A program made the translations under genes and the position numbers. Shown piece by piece: positions 6,746-14,664 of a stretch of 64,000 nucleotides of DNA. The stretch's first letter is position 1; the number at the start of each line of letters is the position of its first letter. Below the pieces are notes generated by a model, which searched no databases, had not been told where the DNA came from, and saw only the letters and a list, made by a program, of their open reading frames with translations. Source of the DNA: Ramlibacter sp. (GTDB lineage Bacteria; Pseudomonadota; Gammaproteobacteria; Burkholderiales; Burkholderiaceae_C); assembly GCA_019635435.1 (NCBI GenBank), contig JAHBZM010000001.1, positions 2,790,001 to 2,854,000 of the forward strand, read 5' to 3'.

Positions 6746-9397
6746 TCAGTCGTCCCAGGCGGGCAGGCTTTCGATCACCACTTCGCTCACGAACAGGCCG
6801 GTGGGCACGGGCTTGGCTTCCAGTTCAAAGGTGAAGGTGGCGCCCTGCCCCGGCGTGGATGTGGCCCAGATGCGCCCGCCGTGGCGCGCCACCACGGCAC
6901 GCGCGGTGGCCAGCCCCAGGCCCTGGCCCGGAAACTCAGCCGCCGAATGCAGGCGCATGAACGGCACAAACAAGCGATCTTCCTGCCCGCCCTCAAAGCC
7001 CACGCCGTTGTCGGACACAAACCAGGCCGGCACCACCCCCGTCTGCCCTTCGGCCACCGGTACCTGGCCCACGCGGATCCAGCCGCTGGCGGCCTGCCCC
7101 GTGAATTTCCAGGCGTTGTCCAGCAGGGCCTGCAGCAGCAGGCGCACCAGCGCCGCGTCACCGCGACAGGTCATGCCGGGCTCCACGTCCACATGCACGT
7201 TGCGCTGCGGCTCACGCTCGTGCAGTGAGCGCAGGATCTGGGTGGCCAGCGCCGACAGGTCCAGCGGTTCGCGCTCGAACGGCGCGCGCCCGATCTGCGT
7301 GAGCCGCAGCATCTCCTCCAGCATGGCCGCCACGCGCAGGCCTTTGCGGCGCAGCCGCTCCAGGTCGTCGGGGGCCTGGGCGTCCAGCGCGCCGACGCGC
7401 CGCAGCGTGGGCAGCACGTCGTCGTTGAGGGTGCGGATGTAGCCGCTGAGGATTTGGCGCGAGGCCTTGAGCGCGCTGGTGGCCTCGCCGTAGCGGCGCG
7501 CCAGCTTCTCCAGCTTGTCGCGCAGCCGGGACTCGGCGGCCAGGCGCGAGGTCACGTCGGCCGCCATCACCAGCCGGGCCGAACGGCCCTTGAAGGTGAT
7601 GGCATGGTGGGCCACATCCACCAGCAGCAGTTCGCCGCTCTTGGTCAGGTGGCGCCAGATGCCGGGCTCATCGCGCAGCGAGGTGGCCGCCGAGGCGCGG
7701 TTGACCTGCTCCACGAACTGCTCGCGGTCGTCCGCGGGCCGGATGTCGGTGGCCCGCATGGCCAGGAACTCGGCCTCGGTGTAGCCATAGCGCCGCACCG
7801 CGGCCGCGTTCACGGCGAGGAATTCCAGGGTCTGGGTGTCGAAGATCCACATCACATTGGGATTGGCCTCGAACAGCTCGCGGTAGCGCCGCTCGCGTTC
7901 GCGCAGCTCGTCAATCATTTCCCAGTGCGGCGTGCTGTCGCGCAGGAACACGCCGATGCCCCCCTCGGAGGCGAAGAAGTGGATCTCGAACCAGCGCTTG
8001 TAGTGCGCGTGGTACTCCTCCGACTCGAACGCCAGGCCCTCCTTGACCGCCTGTTCGCAGGCCGCGCGCATCTTGTGGTTGCGGTCGTCGGGGAACAGGG
8101 CCCAGAAGTCGCGCCCATCGAGTTCCCCCGCGTCCTTGAGCACCAGTTCGGCGGCCCGCCGGTTGCAGAACTTGATGTGCCAGCCCGCGTCCAGCACCAG
8201 GAAGCCGTCGTCCATCTGGTTCAGCACGGCATTGAGTTCGCTGTGGGCCGCGCGCGATTCGGCCAGCGCCTCGTCGCGCTGCTGGGCCCGCCGGGTCAGG
8301 CCGGCCCACATGGCATCCAGCCCGCGCTGCAGCATGCGGATCTCGCGCACCCGCTCCTTGCGTTGCGGCCGGGGCCCCTGGTAGCCGCGCAGCTCGATCT
8401 GTCGCATGGCCTGCGCCAGATCGTCCAGCGGCTGCAGCAGCCAGCGCCGCCCGACGAAGCTGAGCACCGCCGCGAACACCGCAAGCAGCCCCAGCAGGGC
8501 GGCCATCAGCAAGCCCAGCTGGCGCGTGGAGGGCCCGACCACCGTGTCCAGATCCGCCGACACGGCGACCTGAAGGCCCCGGGCACCCGCCACCGGAATC
8601 TGCACCACGTGATGCAGCCAGGACTGCCCGCTGGCGCTGCTCGTGGCCAGCGGGCCCGCGCGGCCACCAACCAGTGCGCTGGCCAGGATTTCATCGGCCA
8701 CCTGCGCCCCCGCGCCCGAGGTGCCGGCCACCGTGCTGGCGAGCACGGCACCCTGCGCGTCGGTGACCCAGGCCGAGACGCCCGCGGGCAGCGGCACGGC
8801 CAGCAGGCGCTGCTCCAGCAGCCCCAGGTCCATGCCAACGAACGCCACGCCGCGCAACGCGCCAGCCGCGTCCTTGACCGGGACAGCAAAGGGCACGGTC
8901 TTGTTGCCGGTGACGCGCCCCACCAGGTAGGTGCCGGCCGCAAAGGAACTGCCCTGCAGCACCTGGCGGAAGTAGCTGCGGTCGGACAGGTTGACCGGCG
9001 CCCGCGACGACGTGGACCGGCAGACCAGCAAGCCATCGATGTCGGTGACGCCGAGCGAGACATAGTTGGGCAGGCGGGCATTGAGCCGCTCCAGGAAGGC
9101 ATTGCAGGCAGGCCAGTCGCCGGCCATCACGGGCGCGGCGCTGCTCACGCTCAGCAGCAACTGGCGCGTGCCCTCAACCGATTGTTCCTGGCCCGCGGCC
9201 AGCAGGCTGGCCAGTGCGGCGATGTCGCCGGCCGCGCGCCCGGCGAGGTTTCGCTGCTGCACCTGCCAGGCCACGCCCAGCACCAGCAGCAGTGGCACCA
9301 CGGCCAGCGCGACCAGGCACAAGGCCACAACGCGCGAACTCACGCCGCTGACGCGGGCGCTCGAGTGCGAAAAAACGCTGTCAGCGAAGTCCTTCAA
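6746..9397 (-). CDS. Cache-HAMP-PAS-PAS sensor kinase-like protein lacking the phospho-His
   Basis: 883 residues from a TTG start at 9397, chosen because AGGAAGG lies 8 bases upstream; a longer ATG start at 9442 is possible but has no spaced ribosome site. Layout: TM1 about 22-42, extracytoplasmic Cache-like sensor 50-285, TM2 293-315, HAMP 316-370, two PAS domains (385-490, 503-620), helical dimerisation region 640-705, HATPase 710-860. The ATPase motifs are intact: N-box LLDNAWKF, G1 DNGVGF, F-box FVPF, G2 GQGLGLA. The helical segment reads YIRTLNDDVLPTLRRV where SHDLRxPL is expected and has no His, so normal autophosphorylation looks impossible. No response-regulator gene is adjacent. It may act through a partner kinase or as an ATP-dependent switch. 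Confidence 0.8.
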   Translation of the reverse strand: MKDFADSVFSHSSARVSGVSSRVVALCLVALAVVPLLLVLGVAWQVQQRNLAGRAAGDIAALASLLAAGQEQSVEGTRQLLLSVSSAAPVMAGDWPACNAFLERLNARLPNYVSLGVTDIDGLLVCRSTSSRAPVNLSDRSYFRQVLQGSSFAAGTYLVGRVTGNKTVPFAVPVKDAAGALRGVAFVGMDLGLLEQRLLAVPLPAGVSAWVTDAQGAVLASTVAGTSGAGAQVADEILASALVGGRAGPLATSSASGQSWLHHVVQIPVAGARGLQVAVSADLDTVVGPSTRQLGLLMAALLGLLAVFAAVLSFVGRRWLLQPLDDLAQAMRQIELRGYQGPRPQRKERVREIRMLQRGLDAMWAGLTRRAQQRDEALAESRAAHSELNAVLNQMDDGFLVLDAGWHIKFCNRRAAELVLKDAGELDGRDFWALFPDDRNHKMRAACEQAVKEGLAFESEEYHAHYKRWFEIHFFASEGGIGVFLRDSTPHWEMIDELRERERRYRELFEANPNVMWIFDTQTLEFLAVNAAAVRRYGYTEAEFLAMRATDIRPADDREQFVEQVNRASAATSLRDEPGIWRHLTKSGELLLVDVAHHAITFKGRSARLVMAADVTSRLAAESRLRDKLEKLARRYGEATSALKASRQILSGYIRTLNDDVLPTLRRVGALDAQAPDDLERLRRKGLRVAAMLEEMLRLTQIGRAPFEREPLDLSALATQILRSLHEREPQRNVHVDVEPGMTCRGDAALVRLLLQALLDNAWKFTGQAASGWIRVGQVPVAEGQTGVVPAWFVSDNGVGFEGGQEDRLFVPFMRLHSAAEFPGQGLGLATARAVVARHGGRIWATSTPGQGATFTFELEAKPVPTGLFVSEVVIESLPAWDD

Positions 9398-9502
9398 TCC
9401 ACACACCTTCCTGGAGGGCCTGCCCACGCGGGAACAGGACATCCCCTGCCCGCTCGCGGGCCGACCCGGGATTGGAGCATGCAGGGTCCGGCATGGCTTA
9501 GG

Positions 9503-10507
9503 TCATTTGCTTAACCCCGTCCAGACATCCATGGGCTGCCACTGCAGCGGCAGGCGCACGTCGACGCCCTCGCGGGCGCCACGCTCGCGCAGGAACTCCA
9601 TGGTCACGTCAAAACGGTCCAGCGGTGGCGGCATGGGCTGCATGGGCGGCTGCGACGGCACCCAGAAGTCGTCCCAGTGGATCGGGATCACGCGCCGGGC
9701 CCCCACCCCGCTCACCAGCTCGCGCCACAGCGCATCGCGGTAGGCGTCGTCGCGCAAACCCAGGGCGCCGATGCCCAGCATCACCACATCAGCCTGCACT
9801 CCCTTGAGCGCGCCGGGCTCGAAGCCCGCACTGCCGGCAATCAGCACGCGCCGCCCGCCATGCTCGACCACGAGGATGTAGCTCATGCCTTCCTGGTAGG
9901 CGCTGGCGCGCACCGGCGGCTTCAGCGGCTGGGTGATCTCGCCCCCCGTGAAGCCCGTGGGGGAGTGGCGCCCGGGGTAGAACGTGAGCGTGAAGCGGCC
10001 GAACTGCATGGGCACGCCCAGCACGGGCACGCGGATCTGCGAGGGCGGCAAGCCCCAGCCCAGGCCCACGTTGGCCGTGGACGGCGAGCCCAGCAACAGC
10101 GCGCCGGTGCGCCGCGCCACCTCGGGCGCGTCCATGACATGGTCGTAATGCGAGTGCAGCGGGATCACCGCGGCAAGCCGGCCGGTCTTGCCCGGAATGC
10201 CCGCGCGCAGCAGGCCGCGGGTGATGGCATCCAGGTCGGGCTCGACCTTGCCCAGCAGCACCTTGACCTTGCCCGGGCGCGAGAAAAATCCGTCGGTGAG
10301 CAGTGCGGTCTCGCCATCGTCCAGCAGCAGCGTGGCCACGCCAAGAAAGCTGATCCGCGGTGCGGGCCGGATGGGCTCGGTGCCGCGCCAGCCCAGCGCG
10401 CCATAGGGCGTGAGCGAGGGATGCTGCTGCACCAGCCAGGCCAGTCCGGCGGCCGCCACGGCCAGCAGAAGCAGGGCCGCGATGAGAACTTTCTTAAACG
10501 TACGCAT
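9503..10507 (-). CDS. Membrane-anchored MBL-fold metallo-hydrolase (UlaG/NAPE-PLD-like)
   Basis: 334-residue metallo-beta-lactamase-fold protein. Residues 1-27 are a single hydrophobic anchor or signal (MRTFKKVLIAALLLLAV), so the catalytic part is likely periplasmic. The metal motif is IPLHSHYDHVMDAP (HxHxDH); further ligands are in YPGRHSPTGF and the final IPIHWDDFW. This spacing resembles the UlaG/NAPE-phospholipase-D branch (beta-lactamase superfamily 2) rather than glyoxalase II. The ATG at 10507 is the only start that gives the anchor. It is divergent from the aldehyde dehydrogenase gene. The substrate cannot be predicted. Confidence 0.85.
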   Translation of the reverse strand: MRTFKKVLIAALLLLAVAAAGLAWLVQQHPSLTPYGALGWRGTEPIRPAPRISFLGVATLLLDDGETALLTDGFFSRPGKVKVLLGKVEPDLDAITRGLLRAGIPGKTGRLAAVIPLHSHYDHVMDAPEVARRTGALLLGSPSTANVGLGWGLPPSQIRVPVLGVPMQFGRFTLTFYPGRHSPTGFTGGEITQPLKPPVRASAYQEGMSYILVVEHGGRRVLIAGSAGFEPGALKGVQADVVMLGIGALGLRDDAYRDALWRELVSGVGARRVIPIHWDDFWVPSQPPMQPMPPPLDRFDVTMEFLRERGAREGVDVRLPLQWQPMDVWTGLSK

Positions 10508-10549
10508 GCTTTTCACTGAAGCCCGGGGAGCCGTGATGATACCGCGCAC

Positions 10550-10566
10550 GCTATCAAAACAATAGC
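10550..10566. repeat. 17-bp dispersed inverted repeat, copy 2
   Basis: GCTAT-CAAAACA-ATAGC, perfect 5-bp arms, in the divergent gap between the MBL-fold hydrolase and aldehyde dehydrogenase genes. Confidence 0.65.
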
Positions 10567-10648
10567 TTGATGTGCAATCTGTATGCGGTCTGGAGACGGT
10601 TTTTACACCTGTGTGCGGGACGCGCGGGGTTTGGAGCAAAATCGCCGC

Positions 10649-12082
10649 ATGCAGTTGAATTACATCGCCAACACCTCGGTGCCCTCCGCTTCGGGCCGCA
10701 CCCTTCCCGTGATCGATCCGTCCGACGGACAGGCCTTTGACGAGCTGCAACGCAGCAACGCGCACGACATCGACACGGCCGTCCATGCCGCGCGCAAGTG
10801 CCATGACGCGGTCTGGAGCAAGCTCAACGCCGCCGAGCGCGGGCGCCTGCTCATGAAGCTCTCGGCCAAGGTGGCCGAGCATGCCGACGAGCTGGCCGCC
10901 ATCGAGCAGCGCGACTGCGGCAAGCCCACCAAACAGGCCCGCGCCGACGCGGTGGCGCTGGTGCGCTACTTCGAGTTCTATGCCGGCGCCTGCGACAAGC
11001 TGCATGGCGACACCATTCCCTACCTGGACGGCTACAGCGTGCTGACCTGGCGCGAGCCGCATGGCGTGACCGGCCACATCATTCCCTGGAACTACCCGAT
11101 GCAGATCTTCGGGCGCAGCGTGGGCGGCGCGCTGGCGGCCGGCAACGTCTGCGTGGTCAAGCCGGCCGAGGACGCCTGCCTGTCGCTGATCCGCGTGGCC
11201 CAGCTCGCGGCCGAGGTGGGCTTTCCTGCGGGAGCCATCAACATCGTCACGGGCTATGGCCACGAGGTGGGCGACGCGCTGGCGCGCCACGAAGGCATCG
11301 ACCACATCAGCTTCACCGGCAGCCCCAAGGTCGGCACGCTGATCCAGCAGGTGGCGGCCGAGCGCCATTGCCCGGTCACGCTGGAGCTGGGTGGCAAGAG
11401 CCCGCAGATCATCTTTGCCGATGCCGACCTGGACGCCGCCCTGCCCATGGTCATCAACGCCATCGTGCAGAACGCGGGCCAGACCTGCAGCGCAGGCTCG
11501 CGCCTGCTGGTGGACCAGGCCATCTACGAGCCCCTGCTCGAGCGGCTGGGCCAGGCCTTTGAAAACCTTCGCGTCGGCCCGGCCACGATGGACCTGGACG
11601 TGGGCCCGCTGATCCGCCAGAGCCAGCAGCAGCGCGTGTGGGATTTCCTGAGCGACGCGCACGCGGCCAACATCCCCATCGTGGCGCAGGGCAAGATCGT
11701 GGACGAAGCGCCCGAGGCCGGCTTCTACCAGGCCCCCGCGCTGCTGCGCGACGTGCCCGTATACCACCGGATTGCCCAGGAAGAAGTCTTCGGCCCGGTG
11801 CTCGCGGCCATGAGCTTCAAGGACGAGGACCACGCGGTGGAGCTGGCCAATGCCACGCAGTTCGGCCTGGTGGCCGGCATCTGGACGCGTGACGGCGCGC
11901 GCCAGTTCCGCATGGCCAAACGCGTGAAAAGCGGCCAGGTCTTCATCAACAACTATGGCGCCGGCGGCGGCGTGGAGCTGCCGTTCGGCGGCGTCAAGTC
12001 GTCAGGCTATGGCCGCGAGAAGGGCTTTGAAGCCCTGCTGGGCTTCACCACCCTCAAAACCGTCGCAATCCGCCACGGATAA
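10649..12082 (+). CDS. NAD(P)-dependent aldehyde dehydrogenase
   Basis: 477-residue soluble ALDH-superfamily enzyme oxidising an aldehyde to its acid. The general-base motif LELGGKSPQ and the catalytic Cys in NAGQTCSAGSRLLV are in their usual places, as is the cofactor loop FTGSPKVG. Length is normal for the betaine-aldehyde/aldehyde group. The ATG at 10649 (MQLNYIANTSV) was chosen over an earlier in-frame codon at 10583 because the extra 22 residues match nothing expected. It is followed 86 bp later by an SDR dehydrogenase gene on the same strand, suggesting an alcohol-to-aldehyde-to-acid or hydroxy-acid route; the substrate is unknown. Confidence 0.9.
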   Translation: MQLNYIANTSVPSASGRTLPVIDPSDGQAFDELQRSNAHDIDTAVHAARKCHDAVWSKLNAAERGRLLMKLSAKVAEHADELAAIEQRDCGKPTKQARADAVALVRYFEFYAGACDKLHGDTIPYLDGYSVLTWREPHGVTGHIIPWNYPMQIFGRSVGGALAAGNVCVVKPAEDACLSLIRVAQLAAEVGFPAGAINIVTGYGHEVGDALARHEGIDHISFTGSPKVGTLIQQVAAERHCPVTLELGGKSPQIIFADADLDAALPMVINAIVQNAGQTCSAGSRLLVDQAIYEPLLERLGQAFENLRVGPATMDLDVGPLIRQSQQQRVWDFLSDAHAANIPIVAQGKIVDEAPEAGFYQAPALLRDVPVYHRIAQEEVFGPVLAAMSFKDEDHAVELANATQFGLVAGIWTRDGARQFRMAKRVKSGQVFINNYGAGGGVELPFGGVKSSGYGREKGFEALLGFTTLKTVAIRHG

Positions 12083-12134
12083 GCCGGCTTTCAAGCCAAA
12101 CAGGGCCGGAGTCCAGGACTGGCGGCCACTTTCA

Positions 12135-12151
12135 GCTATCAAATCAAGAGC
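12135..12151. repeat. 17-bp dispersed inverted repeat, copy 3
   Basis: GCTAT-CAAATCA-AGAGC, immediately upstream of the SDR ribosome-binding site. Confidence 0.55.
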
Positions 12152-12168
12152 AAACAGGAGACAGATTC

Positions 12169-12930
12169 ATGCGGGTCAAGGACAAGGTCATCATCGTCAC
12201 GGGGTCAGGCGGCGGCATCGGCGAGGGCATTGCCAAACGGCTGGCCGAGCAAGGCGCCAAGGTCATCGTCAACGACATCAACGCGGCGCTGGGCGAGAAG
12301 GTGGTGGCCGACATCACCGCAGCCGGCGGCACGGCCTCGTTCTTCGCGGCCGATGTGACGAAGTCGGCCGACGTCAAGGCCCTGGTCGAAGCGGCCGTGC
12401 AGCGCCACGGCCGGCTCGACGTGATGGTCAACAACGCCGGCTGGACCCACCGCAACCGGCCCGCGCTCGAAGTGAGCGAGGACGAGTTCGACAAGTGCTA
12501 CGCCGTCAACATGAAGAGCATCTACCTGGCCACCATCCATGCCACGCCGGTGTTCCGCGCCAACAAGGGCGGCAGCTTCATCAACATCGCCTCCACGGCC
12601 GGCGTGCGGCCGCGTCCGGGCCTGACCTGGTACAACGGCTCCAAGGGCGCCGTCATCACCACCAGCAAGTCGCTCGCGGCCGAACTCGGGCCCGACAACA
12701 TCCGCGTGAACTGCGTCAACCCCGTGTTCAACCCCGACACCGGCCTGTCGGCCGAATTCGCGGGCGGGCCGGTGGACGAGGCACGCCGTGCCAAGTTCCT
12801 GGCCACGATTCCGCTGGGCCGCTTCTCGACCGCGCTGGACGTGGCCAATGCCTGCCTCTACCTGTCCAGCGATGAAGCCGCATTCATTTCAGGGGTTTGC
12901 ATCGAGGTCGATGGCGCGCGCTGTGTCTGA
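12169..12930 (+). CDS. SDR-family oxidoreductase
   Basis: 253-residue classical short-chain dehydrogenase/reductase. The cofactor loop TGSGGGIGEGIA, the NNAG motif (VNNAGW), the catalytic Ser region NIASTAG and the active-site YNGSK (Tyr-xxx-Lys) are all present. An acidic residue at the end of beta-2 (VNDINAA) suggests NAD(H) over NADP(H). CAGGAG precedes the ATG by 8 bases. It probably shares a transcript with the upstream aldehyde dehydrogenase. FabG-like and glucose-dehydrogenase-like labels are both common for such proteins; the actual substrate is unknown. Confidence 0.88.
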   Translation: MRVKDKVIIVTGSGGGIGEGIAKRLAEQGAKVIVNDINAALGEKVVADITAAGGTASFFAADVTKSADVKALVEAAVQRHGRLDVMVNNAGWTHRNRPALEVSEDEFDKCYAVNMKSIYLATIHATPVFRANKGGSFINIASTAGVRPRPGLTWYNGSKGAVITTSKSLAAELGPDNIRVNCVNPVFNPDTGLSAEFAGGPVDEARRAKFLATIPLGRFSTALDVANACLYLSSDEAAFISGVCIEVDGARCV

Positions 12931-12947
12931 GCGTTGACAATGCGGGC

Positions 12948-14063
12948 ATGGCCGAACGCGTGATCCCCCTGGTTGACCAGCGCCATGCGCTGGCCGCCGC
13001 CCTGCCCTCGCGGCCCGTGGCGGCCACCGGCCTGCTGGCGGACACCCTCGGCCGCCCGCTGCGCGACCTGCGCATCAGCGTGACCGACCGCTGCAACTTC
13101 CGCTGCAGTTACTGCATGCCCAAGGAAGTCTTTGACAAGGACTACCCCTACCTGCCGCACGCCTCGCTGCTGACCTTCGAGGAAATCACCCGCCTGGCGC
13201 GGCAGTTCGTGGCCCACGGCGTGCGCAAGATCCGGCTGACCGGCGGCGAGCCCCTGCTGCGCAAGAACATCGAGGTGCTGATCGAACAGCTGGCCGCCCT
13301 GCGCACGGTGGACGGTGCGCCGCTGGACATCACCCTCACCACCAATGGCTCGCTGCTGGCGCGCAAGGCCAGGGCGCTCAAGGCCGCCGGCCTGCAACGG
13401 GTGACCGTGAGCCTGGACGGCCTGGACGACGCGGTGTTCCGGCGCATGAACGACGTTGACTTCCCCGTTGCGCAGGTGCTGGAAGGCATCGAGGCGGCAC
13501 GCGAGGCGGGCCTGGGTCCGATCAAGGTCAACATGGTGGTCAAGCGCGGCACCAACGACCACGAAATCCTGCCCATGGCACGCCACTTCAAGGGCACGGG
13601 CACGGTGCTGCGCTTCATCGAGTACATGGATGTGGGCGCCACCAATGGCTGGCGCATGGACGAGGTGCTGCCGTCGGACGAGGTCATCCAGCGCCTCCAG
13701 TCCGAGCTGCCCCTGGTCCCATTGCAGCCCTCGGCGCCTGGCGAGACCGCCGAGCGCTGGGGCCATGCCGACGGCACGGGTGAAATCGGCGTGATCAGCA
13801 GCGTGACGCAGGCCTTCTGCGGTGACTGCAACCGCGCCCGCCTGTCCACCGAGGGCCAGGTCTACCTGTGCCTGTTCGCCAGCCAGGGGCACGACCTGCG
13901 CGCGCTGCTGCGCGGCGGCGCGAACGACGCGGCGCTGGCGTCGGCCATCGGCCACATCTGGCAGGGGCGGACCGACCGCTACTCACAGCTGCGCGGCTCG
14001 CAACCGCCCGACCGCTTGGCCCCGGCCGGCCGCCGCGTCGAGATGAGCTACATCGGGGGCTGA
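12948..14063 (+). CDS. moaA: GTP 3',8-cyclase MoaA (molybdenum cofactor synthesis)
   Basis: 371-residue radical-SAM enzyme that starts molybdenum cofactor biosynthesis by cyclising GTP. The radical-SAM cluster is CNFRCSYC (Cx3Cx2C), the SAM-binding GGE appears as RLTGGEPLLR, and the C-terminal substrate-binding cluster is FCGDCNRAR followed by CLFA. The protein ends in the conserved MSYIGG, the double-Gly tail required with MoaC. The ATG at 12948 is 17 bp after the SDR stop. The following gene is mobA, so this is a molybdopterin pair. Confidence 0.97.
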   Translation: MAERVIPLVDQRHALAAALPSRPVAATGLLADTLGRPLRDLRISVTDRCNFRCSYCMPKEVFDKDYPYLPHASLLTFEEITRLARQFVAHGVRKIRLTGGEPLLRKNIEVLIEQLAALRTVDGAPLDITLTTNGSLLARKARALKAAGLQRVTVSLDGLDDAVFRRMNDVDFPVAQVLEGIEAAREAGLGPIKVNMVVKRGTNDHEILPMARHFKGTGTVLRFIEYMDVGATNGWRMDEVLPSDEVIQRLQSELPLVPLQPSAPGETAERWGHADGTGEIGVISSVTQAFCGDCNRARLSTEGQVYLCLFASQGHDLRALLRGGANDAALASAIGHIWQGRTDRYSQLRGSQPPDRLAPAGRRVEMSYIGG

Positions 14064-14064
14064 G

Positions 14065-14664
14065 CTGGTCGCCCGGGCGGACATCACGGGCCTGGTGCTC
14101 GCGGGCGGCCAGGGCCGGCGCATGGGCGGCCTGGACAAGGGCCTGGCCCTGCTGGATGGGCCCCCCCTGGCGCAAAGGGCGCTGGACCGGCTACGACCCC
14201 AGGTGGGCCCGCTGCTGCTCAGCGCCAACCGCCACCTTGACCAGTACCGTGAATGGGGGGTGCCCGTGGTCTGCGATGCCTCGGCCGGGTACCCCGGGCC
14301 GCTCGCAGGGCTGCTCGCAGGCCTGACACAGTGCACCACGCCCTGGCTGGCCTGCGTGCCCTGTGACGCGCCGGCTTTCCCGACCGATCTGGTGGCACGG
14401 CTGGGCGCCAATCTCGGCCCCCATCAGGGCGCGGTCGTCACGCTGCCTGATGCCCAAGGCGAACCCCGCATGCAGCCCGTGTTCTGCCTGCTGAGCGTGC
14501 AATGGCGCGGGAGCCTGCAGGCCTATCTTGATGCGGGCGGCCGGCGGGTGAGCGAGTGGCTGCAGTCGCAGCCGGCCAGCCCCGTGCTGTTTGACCAGCC
14601 CGGCGACGGCGACGCCTTCGTCAACGTCAACACCCTGGCCGAGCTGCGGCAGGCCGCTACTTGA
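14065..14664 (+). CDS. mobA: Molybdenum cofactor guanylyltransferase MobA
   Basis: About 199 residues; attaches GMP to molybdopterin. The nucleotide loop LVLAGGQGRRMGGLDKGL and the metal-binding ACVPCDAPAFP are clear. The start is unusual. The first standard start codon is GTG at 14095, which would cut off the first beta-strand residues (ITG before LVLAGG). The frame is open back to an in-frame stop at 14044, and no ATG, GTG or TTG occurs between, only a CTG at 14065, two bases after the moaA stop. I therefore place the start at that CTG with moderate confidence. The 3' end overlaps the RND permease gene by 8 bp in convergent orientation. Confidence 0.88.
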   Translation: MVARADITGLVLAGGQGRRMGGLDKGLALLDGPPLAQRALDRLRPQVGPLLLSANRHLDQYREWGVPVVCDASAGYPGPLAGLLAGLTQCTTPWLACVPCDAPAFPTDLVARLGANLGPHQGAVVTLPDAQGEPRMQPVFCLLSVQWRGSLQAYLDAGGRRVSEWLQSQPASPVLFDQPGDGDAFVNVNTLAELRQAAT

